Source of the DNA: Scleroderma bovista | Taxonomy: Eukaryota; Basidiomycota; Agaricomycetes; Boletales; Sclerodermataceae | Length of the DNA: 64,000 nt | Direction of reading: 5' to 3' | NCBI GenBank assembly: GCA_037178675.1 | Contig: JAYMGJ010000008.1 | Span: forward strand, 1-64,000 | Shown: positions 9,775 to 22,058 of the stretch, piece by piece | Layout: each line of letters starts with the position of its first letter | Numbering within the stretch: position 1 is the stretch's first letter | The notes under the pieces: model-generated | Told to the model about the DNA's origin: nothing | The model's input: the letters and a program-made list of their open reading frames with translations, nothing else | Database searches by the model: none | Translations under genes and position numbers: made by a program

Positions 9775-10751
9775 ATGCCTCCAGAACCTATTCCAGGACC
9801 AACATCCCTCACTTTCCAAACCAACTGTAACACATCTCACCGTGAAGGCGGAGACCTCAAGTACGATGATGATCGAACCCTAATCAATCCAGACATTGTT
9901 CGTGACATGTGAGTCTTCGGTGTTCCCTACCAGCCCCATTTACCTTCCCACTAGTGTAATTGGTCTGTCAGACGGCCTTACCGTCCCTTTCGCACTCACT
10001 GCAGGTCTCTCTTCTCTCGGGACATCCCGACTTGTTGTTATGGGTGGCATAGCAGAACTCATTTCTGGCGCCATTTCAATGGGCATTGGTGGCTTCCTTG
10101 CTTCGCAAGCTGAAAGAGACCATTACCGCTTCCTCAGACGTCAAAAATCGTCAAGAATACTTGGAACTTGCGTTGGGGAAATGGAGAAGGAGGTATTTGC
10201 TATCCTGGGGCCCGTTGGTGTGGATGAACAAGCTGCGCGGGCAGTTGCGAAGTGTTTGTGGAACATCGAACGCGACGCAACAGATAATGCAAGTACTGGC
10301 ACAACCACATCCATAGGAGATGAAGAGAAACAAACAACTGAGAAAAGGAAAGACGTCGGACTGACCCCGTTTCTTCTCAAATTTGGTCACGGTCTAGGTA
10401 TGCGGTGACTGTTTCTTGCTCTCACCTCATAACACCTACCTGCGATTAGAGGAAGTACCAACAAAACGGCTTTATATTTCTGCCATGACAATAGGCATTG
10501 GGTATCTAGTCGGTGGGGTGATCCCCTTACTCCCATATATCTTCATTAGTAGAGCGAATGTCGCTCTCCTTTATTCTTGTATCCTTACCGGCGTCGTCTT
10601 ACTAGCGTTTGGCGGGGTTAAAGCCCGGGTAACTGGTGCTGCAAATGGCCCAGTAGGATATCTGTGGGGTGCACTGAGTATGTTAATGGTGGGTGGTGCG
10701 GCGGCAGCGGCAGCCTATGGGATGGTCGTACTTATGGAAAGGGCATTTTAA
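9775..10751 (+). CDS. CCC1: CCC1/VIT1-family vacuolar iron (and manganese) transporter
   Basis: Members move cytosolic Fe2+ and Mn2+ into the vacuole. Three exons (9775-9908, 9955-10397, 10450-10751) join cleanly at GT-AG sites and give about 292 residues, close to the family's usual size. The first membrane segment reads IVIGLSDGLTVPFALTAGLS, followed by GGIAELISGAISMGIGG, the two diagnostic blocks with Asp, Glu and Met metal ligands. A cytosolic loop rich in Glu (EMEKEV, AKCLWNIE) follows, then three more hydrophobic segments at the C-terminus (ISAMTIGIGYLVGG; NVALLYSCILTGVVLLAFGG; LSMLMVGGAAAAAAYGMVV). It is complete and looks functional. Whether iron or manganese is the main substrate cannot be read from sequence. 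Confidence 0.9.
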
Positions 10752-11204
10752 AGATGGTGTTCCTACGATATATAGTGCCCGGAGTTCGGAGACTACTATG
10801 AGAGCTCGTGTTTAGTTATGCATAATTACCAGTGTCGAGTACTTACCATCAGTTCTGTACTATCATGTGATCCTTTTTCCCCTTTCCTTCAAAGCCCAAT
10901 GAACGAGTAAGGTTGCAGTCGATGCCGGGCGCGGGCCCCATGAAATGAGCATGAAATCGAGACGTTGGTACAACATAACATATCAGATCAGCTTGTGACA
11001 ACAAGGTGAAAAATGCAATTTCAATGGACTTAGGTATTTAGGATGGAACAAAGAAGATATCGCGACAAAGCATGGTCGTTATCGGTCCTTCAGGGGATTT
11101 CCAAACATGGTTAGGGTTTGATCATTGCGCGTCATACAGTTTTGTCCCAACCACCGTGCCCGTGTTTTCAAAAAGTCAGACTTTGATACGGCCAATTGTG
11201 TTGG
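10752..11204. other. Intergenic region
   Basis: This is the 3' flank of the iron transporter and the promoter side of the Hsp78 gene. I saw no clear heat-shock element or TATA box. Confidence 0.5.
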
Positions 11205-14200
11205 ATGTCATCCGCAGTAGCGACGAACTCCATTTCAAGACACTTGTTTCCAAGAACTTCCATCAGGCTCAGAAGTGGTACTGCAATCCTTACACTCCCA
11301 ACTCGCACGACTCAACGGTTTCGGCAACCCTTTCTGTCATGTGTACCGCAACGTACTTCGCAGCCTCGCTTCACAAGAGGTTATGCGATGCAGCCCCCAG
11401 GAGGTGGATTTCCCAGCTTTATTCAACAGCAGCACCAAAAGGGCGACGCTTTGAAGGAACATGTGAGTGGGGTCGGTCAGTCATTTTCTAACTACTTGTG
11501 TGACACCGCCCCAGAGTGTCGACCTTACTGAAATGGCACGAAATGGGAAACTTGATCCAGTGATAGGGAGAGATGACGGTGAGTGTCACATGATATGGTG
11601 TAACTACTACCCCACGGGCCACTGACCTGTTACAGAGATACGCAGGACAGTGCAAAGTAAGGTTATCCCTACATATTTCCATGGTAGTTTTTCATCTTAT
11701 TACCATCAGTCCTTTCACGAAGAACCAAGTCCAATCCGGTTGTAAGTTGGCTTTGGTTCGCGTTTGCAACATTGCCAACCTTACATTGTTTAGCTCATCG
11801 GACCTCCTGGTGTTGGGAAGACTGCTATTATCGAAGGACTTGCAAGCCGGATTGTAGCGCGTGAAGTCCCTGAAGTTAGTCGAGGCAGGACATATGTCTC
11901 ATGGTCTTTCGGGCTAACATCGGTGACCATTGTAGTCGCTCCAAGACAAAAGGGTACTCTCTATTGATCTCTCTTCGATATTGGCTGGATCAGGAATTCG
12001 TGGTCAGTTTGAGGAAAAGTTCAAGGCTCTGATCCGAGACATAGAGGAAGAGGTTGGCTTCTCCTATAACTGCATTTGGGCACATTTTACCCATCTATTT
12101 AGGCAGGGAAAGTCATTTGCTTCATTGATGAAGTCCGTGAGTAGAAAGGATGACTGTATCCAATGGCCCCCGTCATTTTCGGATAACGCCTTGCAGATAT
12201 GCTGTTCAATCTCGGGAAAGCGGAGGGGAGTGTCGACGGAGGGCAGATGATCAAGCCTGCCCTCGCACGAGGCCTACAGCTAGTTGGAGCTACTACCCGT
12301 CAGTATCCATCCTTCCGGGTAAAATTATGCTAATGGAGTACCTTCAGCGGACGAATTCAGGAAGACGATTAGTAAAGATGCTGCCCTGGAGCGCCGTTTT
12401 CAGCCCGTACAGATTGATGAGCCAACTGTCGAGTCAACCATTTCCATTCTCCGGGGTCTCAAACCTCGTTATGAAGTCCACCACGGTGTGGAAATAGCCG
12501 ACAGCGCGTTAGTCACGGGTGAGCCTTTCTATTTGAATGCAGTGATTTCGCAGTATTCACGCACCGTAGCTGCTGTGTATAGTGCACGGTATATCTCTGA
12601 TCGCTATCTTCCGGATAAAGCAATAGATTTGGTCGACGAAGCTGCATCTGCGCTGCGGCTTGCGCAGGAATCCAAGCCGGACGAACTTGAGGCTTTGGAG
12701 CGTGAAATCATGACGCTCCAAATCGAATTAGAGAGCCTGAAAAAGGAAACAGACGTCTTCAGTGTTGAGCGTAGAGCAAAGCTTGAAAACGACCTACAAA
12801 GCAAAAAGGTAGAGGCACAGGAACTCACAGCGATCTGGCAAAATGGTGAGTCTTGGTTTATATTGACTTGTTGCTGCTGACGGATGCCTTCAGAGCGCGC
12901 GAGGCTTAATCGGATCAAGGATCTCAAGAAGCGATTGGAGGATGCCAAGCACGAGCTCGAGGTTGCTCAGCGTCAAGGACAATTCGAGAAGGCCTCTCAG
13001 CTTCGTTTTGGAACCATCCCTGATTTGGAGCGACAACTTCCAGCAGACAGTGAAACACGAGACGAAGAGGTTGAAAGCCCCTTGGCTATGCTGCACGACA
13101 GAGTGACTAGCAACGATATTGCCAGAGTTGTTGCCAAAGCTACAGGTATCCCTGTCCAAAACTTGTTAAAGGGCGAACGCGAGAAATTAGTTCATGTAAC
13201 TCCATGGGTTCTTGTCTGGGAAACATGTTCTGATTTTCTTTTAGATGGAAGCAGCACTCCAGCAGCGCGTTGTTGGACAAGACCACGCGGTTGCAGCCGT
13301 CAGTGATGCTGTACGGATATCCCGAGCGGGTTTACAAGCACCTAATAGACCCGTTGCCTCATTCCTTTTCCTGGGGCCTACTGGTGTTGGCAAGGTTCGT
13401 CGCGAGTTCGGGACATAGCTTCCTCCTGACGTTATGTGCAAATCGACAGACGGAACTTTCAAAGGCCCTCGCAGGATTCTTGTTCAATGATGAACAACGA
13501 GGACTGTGAGACGATATCTATTCCATTTCCGGTCAGTGCTGACGTCAATTGTAGCATTAATATCAATATGTCTGAGGTGTGTTCGAGCGACCTCGATTCG
13601 AATACATATGGTTGTCCAACACCCGGTGCTTCTTTTGTGTAGTACCATGACCGACACACGATTTCCCGTCTCATTGGGGCAGCTCCGGGGTATGTAGGAT
13701 TTGAGGAAGGAGGTAAGGACACTTGAAAAAGTATCCCTTCTTTTCTGACAAGAGTGTGTAGGTCAACTGACGGAGGCAGTTCGGCGAAAGCCATACGGTG
13801 AGCGAGCAGTACAATGGATTTCCCAGATGTATCTGATCCCCTGAAAGCGGTTATCCTTCTTGACGAACTTGAAAAGGCCCACAAGGTTTGCGTCTAGACA
13901 TTGCTGTATGTGTTATAGATTGACATTTGAACCAGGATGTTTCCATGCTCCTACTTCAAATTCTTGACGAGGGAAGCATTACCGATAGTCACGGGCGAAA
14001 AGTTGATTTCAAGGTATTTCACAGAGATTTCCGTTTAATCGTCACTGATTGAGTGCAGAATACGATCATCTGCTTGACGAGCAACCTTGGAAGTGACATC
14101 CTGGCCCTCAGCTCATCGTCCGATGCGAACGGTGTCGTTACCGACGAAGCAAGGTCGCTTGTTATGGAGCGCACCTCCGAATACTTCCCACCCGAACTGC

Positions 14201-14622
14201 TGAACCGTCTAGACTCAATAATAGTATTCAACAAGTTGTCCCGCAAGTCGATCCTGGACATCGTCAGACTGCGACTTCGGGACATAGCTGCACGTCTTGC
14301 GGAGCGGCGGATCACGCTTGATGTGGATGATGGAGCCAAAGAATGGCTGGCCAAGAGGGGTTACTCCGAAGTGTACGGTGCCCGTGCGATTGCTCGCATA
14401 GTGCGCACGGATGTTCTTTTCCCCCTGGCACAGAAGATGTTGAGGGGAACCATTCGGTATGTGGGGTCTCCTCGGACATTCGGGGCCAGTGTTTAAATTG
14501 GTTACAGCAATGGAGATGTTGTCCACATCACTGTCGCGGGGGATGGAGAAAGCCTTCATATCCAGGAAAATCACCCCACTGATCCTACTTTCGCCGAAAA
14601 GCAAGAAGCGACCAGTATTTGA
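11205..14622 (+). CDS. HSP78: Mitochondrial Hsp78/ClpB-type AAA+ disaggregase
   Basis: This is the matrix chaperone that threads aggregated proteins through a hexameric pore together with mitochondrial Hsp70. The start is ATG 11205. The Arg/Ser/Thr-rich N-terminus ([18 protein letters not shown]) is a mitochondrial presequence, and the ClpB N-domain is absent, as in yeast Hsp78. After more than a dozen short introns the protein shows the first AAA domain (Walker A GPPGVGKT, Walker [10 protein letters not shown]), the coiled-coil M domain ([17 protein letters not shown] to EFDKASQLR-like), and the second AAA domain ([31 protein letters not shown], sensor LTSNLGSD). It ends with the C-terminal D2-small domain and stop TGA 14620-14622. 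Every junction I checked keeps frame. It appears complete at about 800 residues. Confidence 0.93.
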
Positions 14623-14973
14623 GTATGTTGTCAAATGTACCAGTAGCCTCGCTCACTGTGTTCTAATCATCAAGTTGTTTGTATAGTATATAATGCATAC
14701 ATGGCCTACTCGACTTGGATTCGAGAGTGGGTATGTCGCTGAGAAGTAGCAATCCCCGCGGACTGGTTGGGTTGTGGTACAGATTTGTATTGAGACGTAG
14801 TCTGGACCATAACCAGTTTGACTGCGATGATGAGCACAGATTTTGCAATGGTTTGGAGGGTTGATGAGTCTGACGGCTGGCTCCGGTCCGGAACAACATC
14901 CTCAAACAACATCGTGTTTCGCCGACTTGACTGCTAACCACACTCTGGTCAGCATAGAACTTCTTGGACCAAG
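14623..14973. other. Intergenic region
   Basis: Short spacer between two genes on the same strand. Nothing recognisable beyond a TATAATG near 14690. Confidence 0.5.
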
Positions 14974-17900
14974 ATGGGGGCGAAGCGCAGAGCAATATGG
15001 GGTCCGATTCCGTCCATACTTGTCCTTGCACCTTTCCTGGTCGTTTTGCCGTTGTATACGCTCCATCGACAATTTTGTGAGTCTGAGGTCAAAATGCGGG
15101 ACTTGGGCGGCTCTATTAATCTCGCTGACTTTCGTTTTCAGCGTTGCCAGTCCCCAATGTTCATCCGTAAGTACTCGAGTGCTACCTCCTCAGCATATTT
15201 CCTTGACATGTATTTCATACCCAGCTATGATCCCAAGACCAATCTCCCTCACCCCTCAGAAGCAACCATTCTTTCTTACGCCAAACACCTGTCTGAAGGT
15301 ATCGGCTACCGCACCCCTGGAACTCGCGAACATGCAATAGCAGATGCATGGTTATTCCAGAAAGTCCAAGATATTGGTCAACTTTGTCGACAGGCCGTAG
15401 AGAAAGAGCCCGATAGAAAATTAGAATGTACCATCTGGCGACAAGAAGGAAGTGGGAGTCATCGGTGTGTTGATCATCATTCATTCAGCCTCCTCATCCC
15501 CAACACCTTTCGCTCTCCCTACCTGCATTGAGGTGCTAGTTTTGACATTATGGCTACCCGACTATATAAGACCTATGTCAACCTCTCCAATATCATTCTC
15601 CGGATCTCCGACGGAACAGAACGCTCGAAAGCAGACACAGTGCTCGTCAATGCTCACCTGGATAGTACTCTGCCGAGCCCTGGAGCGGCAGATGACGCAC
15701 TGCCCGTCGGAGTTATGTTGGAGTGTGCGCGAACTTTGATCGAAACCCCAGGCTGGGAACCCACACATGGAATCATCTTCTGTATGTTCCCAAGTCCTAT
15801 CATCGTCTGGGGCCCGGTCTGAAACCACCAAAGTATTCAACAATGCAGAGGAATCCTTGCAGGATGGATCGCATCTGTACTCCACGCAGCATGAGACCGC
15901 ATCCACGTCAGTCTGAGTTACTTCGCTCAGGCTGCGCTTTCTTGTCTCATGCGTTTCCTACATAGTGTAAGGGCAGCTGTGAATCTTGAAGGTGTGTGTG
16001 TGCTGGAAACATAATTGCATCTGTGCTCACCACAATCCATAGCCGCCGGAACAACAGGCCCCGAGTTACTTTTCCAGGCAACGTCGGAACAAATGATTGA
16101 AGCATATTCCCGCGTCCCTAGGTCAGTATCTGTATTCGATTGTCGTAGGTTCTTTAACACGTCTGGTCCCTCCCTCTTCTACAGACCGTACGGCACTATA
16201 TTTGCCAATGAAATATTCAGCTCTGGAATTCTTCTCTCAGAGTTCGTTCATGACCCAATCTTTTATATCTTATTCATTTACCCCATTTGTGTAGCACGGA
16301 CTTTAGACAGTTTGAACTCTATCTGAATGTTACCGGTTTGGACGTGAGTGCTTTATTTTTTTCGCCCATTCGCTGCTAATCTATCACATAGATGGCAATT
16401 GTAGGAAACAGTTACATGTACCACATGCGCGGGGTAACCTACCAAACTCGATAACCACTCTACTATCTGACGCTACCATATTTGTAGGACCTCGTGGAGA
16501 ACATACAGTCCGGCGTTGCTCAGCATATGGCTGACAATGTCCTTGCCCTCCTTCATTATCTGTCTTCTGATACCTCTCCAATATCGACTCTTGCGGGTGG
16601 CTACGCACGCCCGAGAATAGTCTTCTTCGGTATCCTTGACTTTTTCTTCATATACTCCTTTACAACCGCAAAGATCATGTATGTGACAATGTTCGTCGCG
16701 TCGCTCATACTTGTGCGAGTTGCTCGGGTAAAGAAGGTGTGGTCCGCGTTTGGGGCAGTATTAGCTTCTTTGGTGGGCGCTATAATCGGGGCGAATGTGG
16801 TAGCAGCAATCATGAAATATGTCCTTGGCAAACCCCTAAGCTGGTTCAAATGGGAGTACTATCCTCTAGCTCTCTATGGCCCTGCAGCTATTGCTGGTTC
16901 GTGGCCAACTGTATTCTGACTTACCAGTCTGCTCACTACATGTCAGGCATGTTGGTTACTCAGCTGCTTTTCACCAAGCCAGGGCAATCTTCCATGGAAC
17001 GCCCCATTTTTGCTGGTCTGCTTCTATTCCAGTCCTTCCTCGCTGCCCTTGGACAGCTTATCAACATTGGTTCAAGTGCTGCCCCTTTCATCGGCAGCTT
17101 GGGTTTCTTCACTGCGATGTGTTTAGATACGACACTGGCATACATGCACAATACCCTGCCCTTTAACGATGATCGTGAATTACCGCTTTGGGCATACCCG
17201 GTTGCAATGTTTTTGCCTTTGTGCTGTGGTGTCCAGTTACTAGCTGCAACATTGGTCGTATTTGTTCCACTAGTAAGCTTTAAGACATCCCGCCCCCCGC
17301 CTAACCCTGATCATTGTTTGTTTCGCAGACGGGCCGAATGGGTGGGGATGCTCCGGCCGAATTCATCATCGCCTCAATTGTGACTGTCATTGGAGCGCTA
17401 TGTATCTCCTTTGTACTAGCCCTTGCGCACCGCTTTGGACCACGGATACTTCGGCGCGCTGTCATTTTCACCTTCCTGGGTCTCGGTGTGGCCATGGCGT
17501 TCTTCTATGCTCAAGATACCTTCGATCGTACGCACCAGAAAAGGCTGTTTGTTGTTCATAAAGAGGATGTAAGTGTGGAGCTCGTGGATTCTATCATTTT
17601 TGATTGTGCTGCCCGCACTATACTGAGGGGATTTACAAATTGGAGGTGGCAGTTTGTTTGGTGGCCGAAACACTTACAGCGGTCTCTAATCTGGTTCCGT
17701 TACCAATCCTACTATGAACTGTTACTCATGCTGTGGTAGCTCGTGACAGGGAAACAAGACCTCCATATCGCCGCTGCTGATGGCGCGGCAGGGTTCGATG
17801 GACTAGTGCATGAGATTGCAACGAGATTTGGTGCAAATGGTGTGCCCCCGCAGGCAGTGGTTATGGACGACTATAACGGTGATTGGGATACCCTTTACCC

Positions 17901-18596
17901 ATTTTCGGTGGTAGGTGTTTAGTAGTCTTGATTGGTCCAAACGCTAAACCTTTTCTTTCGGCGCTTGACTACGGATTCGAATTTCCACTGACATGACGCA
18001 ATCGTCTTGGCAAACATCCTAGTTCCTCTCCCCGTACAGGATTGAGCTGCCGGTTGATCCTGCCGCTGATGCAGTTACCTCTCTACCACCGGAGTACCGT
18101 TTCACTGTGACTGCTGTCAACGATAGAATAGATACACAGGAAGGAAAGAGACATCTGACGCTCAAGATAGACCATCCAGGAATAATATGGACAGGTATGC
18201 ACATGGTCTTCTCATCATCATAATTAATAAATTGACACTGTTGCACTGGAAGTCATCGCCTTTGATGCGCATGTCCTCCAGTGGACGCTGGACAACACTC
18301 CCCCTGACGAATTTGTAAGGCACCACATCAAGGAAGCATCATTTTATGGAACAGATTCTTGGAATGTGTCTGTTACTATAAAACATCCGCCTCCGGCTTC
18401 CCAGGACGAAACTGGGCTCAAAGTGAACTTCATTGGCATTCTAGAGAGGCGGATGTGGCCTGCAAAGAAGGATGATTCCGATGGGAGCTCTGCGATGAAG
18501 CTCTTTGAGGAGTTTGATCGGTGGATCGAGGAGCGGACGAGCGGGACCGTGGATTCGCTGCTTCTCGGGTGTGTGAGCGGTGAAACTGTCGTTTAG
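14974..18596 (+). CDS. PFF1: M28 membrane metallopeptidase (FXNA/ERMP1; fungal vacuolar membrane protease Pff1)
   Basis: This is a two-zinc aminopeptidase-like enzyme anchored in the ER or vacuole membrane. ATG 14974 opens a cytosolic MGAKRR and a signal anchor (IPSILVLAPFLVVLPLYTL, about residues 12-30). The peptidase domain follows with HPSEATILSYAKHLSE, GYRTPGTREH, and the zinc-binding VNAHLDSTLPSPGAADDALP, where His-Asp and the Asp-Asp pair are metal ligands; later blocks are FNNAEES, NLEAAGTTGPELLFQ and the pre-membrane His. From about 16,600 the C-terminal half holds around eight hydrophobic segments, then a lumenal domain ending in a conserved FDRWIEERTSGTVDSLLLG. Many 45-60-base introns interrupt it. 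Stop TAG is at 18594-18596. It appears intact. The substrate is unknown for fungal members. Confidence 0.88.
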
Positions 18597-19625
18597 ACAG
18601 CCTGACAAAACTTGGAATTGGATGCATACTTCTTTTATATATACCGTGCAGTGCTTGCTGACAATTGCAAAGCAAGGGTTCTGGGAGTTCGTTAAATCGT
18701 GAGAACCTGCCGGTTTGGAAAATGTTCCCTTTTCTGGACGAGCGTGAGAAATATAAAATTCGCCCTTCATTAGGTAATCAACTTAAGCAATCCAAAGTGC
18801 ATGCAGCAAGCAAGGGTTCTGCCGACGCAGGCGGCATTTCGAGTGACTGATTTCAAGTAAGTAATTGTGGAGTGAGTACCTAGAACGCGAGGGCAGTGTG
18901 TGCGGCTTTCACTGGTGCTCCGCTGATCCTGACGCGTTTAGGTTATGTAACTACGGGGCTTCTGAGTGTTGCCGCCGAGGTGAGGTGATCTCGGGATAAC
19001 TTCGCTTCGGTTCGAAATTCCAATGGTTCGATTACAGTTGGAAGTCGAAGTCTAACGAAACTGCAGGCAACCTTGCGAACTAACTGACCAAAATTACAGC
19101 AGTTTGCAAGCTTAGTAATGGCGTGATTTGTACAAACAACTACAAAGTGTTGTGGTATTTGCGATGCTCTGGTTAGAGAAAGTTGCCGATCGACCTCATT
19201 CCACCTCACGTTCGATGAATCGAAGTGGAACTGCCACTTCGGTTCGCCTCAGTTCACCTTGACGGACACTACCAGCCTGCCACATATTAGGCTAAGTAAT
19301 AAAAGCTAACGCCAGTCTAACGCAGTCTAACGCCGGGCGATACCTTAAAGCATGATACGGAAGCATCACGACACACTGCCCCTGTCGGATGAAAGTTTTG
19401 CGGCATTATTGCCTGACTACATGCACCAGTCATAGACTCCATCAAGTTGCACGCTTGAGAGCTAGCAATGCGCCTGATTGCACTAGCTTGCACTGCCAAC
19501 AAACATGGTCCTCGCATTACGTCCACCTTGCTTGGGGCATTCTATAAGGGAGCCAAGAAAGGTCCAGGGAATGCTATTCCACTCGCCGAAAGTACTCCTT
19601 GTCAAGCGCGAATCATCGTTTTTCA
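18597..19625. other. Intergenic region before the laccase
   Basis: No gene recognised. A short triplicated CTAACGC motif lies at about 19305-19335. The laccase promoter must lie in the right half; no clear metal-response or TATA element stands out. Confidence 0.5.
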
Positions 19626-21788
19626 ATGCGACTGGTTTCGGCAGGTCTTGCTCTTGCGAGCGTTGTGGGTCAGTTCGCGCATGGGGGATCGGCCGTTACT
19701 ATTGGGCCACAGAATCGTCGCTCCTCTGTTGGCGTCTTAGGACCAGTGACCAATCTTGAAATCGTGAACAAGATTATAGCACCAGACGGGTATTTTCGTC
19801 CGTAAGCCCAGTCCTGTTTAATTAAAAGAGCTAGTTCCTGACACGTTTGAAGGACCGTCCTTGCTGGGGGAGTCTTTCCCGGACCGCTGATTGCGGCGCA
19901 GAAGGTACCATTTTCCCCACTTCGACTTGTGTACATGCATCGTGAACGTCCTTTCTGTCATTCCAGGGAGATGACTTCCGTATCAGTGTCATCAACAAAC
20001 TCAATAACACAGCTATGAACACTACCACAAGCGTCGTTAGTTGATGCGATTTTGTCTAGTGATCTTCCCCATACTGATGCAAATGTTAATCTAGCACTGG
20101 CATGGTATCTTCCAACACAAATCGAACTGGGCTGACGGAACCGCTTTCGTTACTCAGTGTCCCATAAAGCCGAATGGGACTTTCCTTCACGTATTTAACG
20201 CGCGAAACCAGGCCGGAACGTACTGGTATCACTCACACTTATCAGCCCAGTACTGCGATGGGCTGAGAGGACCGCTTGTCATTTACGACCCCGATGACCC
20301 CCTGAAGTATATGTATGATGTTGATGACGGTGCGGTTTTGGGTCGTTTTTCGCCCATTCAGACAAACTCACGCATCACGCAGCATCTACACTGATCATAC
20401 TTTCTGACTGGTTCGTTCTGGAGCGTTTCGTGGTTACTGCCGATAACCTAACACCGAATTCTTCAGGTACCATAAGCTATCCCCGACAATGTACACTGGG
20501 CCTTTCCTCCCAGATTCCACGCTGATTAACGGGCTTGGACGTTATACAGGGGGACCTCTTTCGCCACTCGCCGTCGTCAATGTTCAGCAGGGCTTGCGCT
20601 ACAGATTTCGCATTATTGGCGCATCCTGTGATCCGTGGTTCAATTTCACAATTGATGGGCACCCGATGACGATTATCGAAGCTGACGGAAATGAGGTCGA
20701 GCCTGTAACTGTCGATTCCATACCAGTATTTGCTGGCCAGCGATACTCTGTGGTGGTCAATGCTGACCAGCCTGTTGGAAACTACTGGATCCGAGCTTTA
20801 TCAAATCATCTCAACCAAACGTTTGATGGAGGACAAAGCTCGGCGATCCTGAGGTATGCTGGTGCACCGATTGAAGACCCTCAGACGGAGCATGGACCAT
20901 ACGTACTGCCTTTTGACGAAAGCGCGCTTCATCCTCTTTCTGGCGGCCCTGCACCCGGTACCCCTGGGCCTGGAAAAGCGGACGTTAGTATTAATCTCAT
21001 CCCGGGTCTCCGAGGTGGACAAGCCCAATACACGATTAATAACGTATCCTATGTTGACCCTCCACTCCCTGTGCTCTTGCAAATTCTCAGCGGGAATGTG
21101 CATCCATCCCAGCTCCTCCCTAATGGCAGTATCTATACACTGCCTCCTAACAAGACGGTGGAGATTAGTATGCCAGCGACGGAACTCACGACTGGTGGTG
21201 CATTGGGAGGTCCAGTACGCATAATGCAATCTCCCCACGATTTAGTTGAACTGACGTGAAATTGACATTTGCAGCACTCGGTTCATCTCCACGGGGTAAG
21301 CACTCGTAATAGGATATTACAGGCGTAGCTCATCCACGATCAGCATGCCTTTGACGTCGTCCGTGTGGCGGGTAATAGCACCTACAACTATGTTAATCCG
21401 GTGAAGAGGGACACGGTAAACCTCGGTCTGCAAGCGAACGGCGACAACGTGACGTTCCGTTTCGTTACAGACAACCCAGGACCTTGGTTTTTCCACTGGT
21501 AAGTTACTTGTTTTCTTAATACCGGTGCCAACATGACCGTGCTCCTTTCATCCAACCCCCTAGTCATAATGATTGGCATCTTCACAAGTATGTGTTTCTT
21601 CGAGCCCCGATCCTAAGCACTAAAATGATCTTGTACCAGTGGTTTTGCTGTTATCATGGCAGAAGCGCCTTCTGAAGCTCAGGTCCAGGAGAGTAAAACT
21701 ACTCCAGGTTAGTACCCACTATTGCGACTGATCAAGTAAATATATGACCATTTACTTTCTAGGTTATTGGTATGACCTGTGTAAATGA
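19626..21788 (+). CDS. Laccase (multicopper oxidase, EC 1.10.3.2 type), secreted
   Basis: Laccases oxidise phenols with reduction of O2 to water, in lignin attack, pigment formation or fruiting. ATG 19626 gives a signal peptide ([20 protein letters not shown]) and a start matching basidiomycete laccases ([20 protein letters not shown]). All four copper signatures are present: HWHG (L1), [18 protein letters not shown] (L2), HSVHLHGHAFDVVR (L3) and GPWFFHCHNDWHL (L4). Between them sit [11 protein letters not shown] and [19 protein letters not shown]. About ten short introns all keep frame in the places I checked. The C-terminus (GYWYDLCK, stop 21786-21788) is slightly shorter than in many laccases. 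L4 has Asn after HCH (HCHND) where Ile or Val is more common. Confidence 0.93.
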
Positions 21789-22058
21789 GCGTAACCGGAC
21801 CCATGATCTCCATGGCGAGTCGTTCTTCGCCAACTTAGCTGCTACCCTGGATCGAGTGTCTCCAATCACTTTCGACACCTTAGCATTTCTAATACGGACC
21901 TTAGTAGTCATGTAGTAGTCACGTCAACTACTAATTTATCAGTCTATCTCCGATTGTGTCAACCACTTGAACTGTTTGTGCACGATCAACTATCTTTCTG
22001 TTTGACCTTGCATTACTTTTTTGACCTTATCTGCACAATCGACTTCGATCCGTAGACG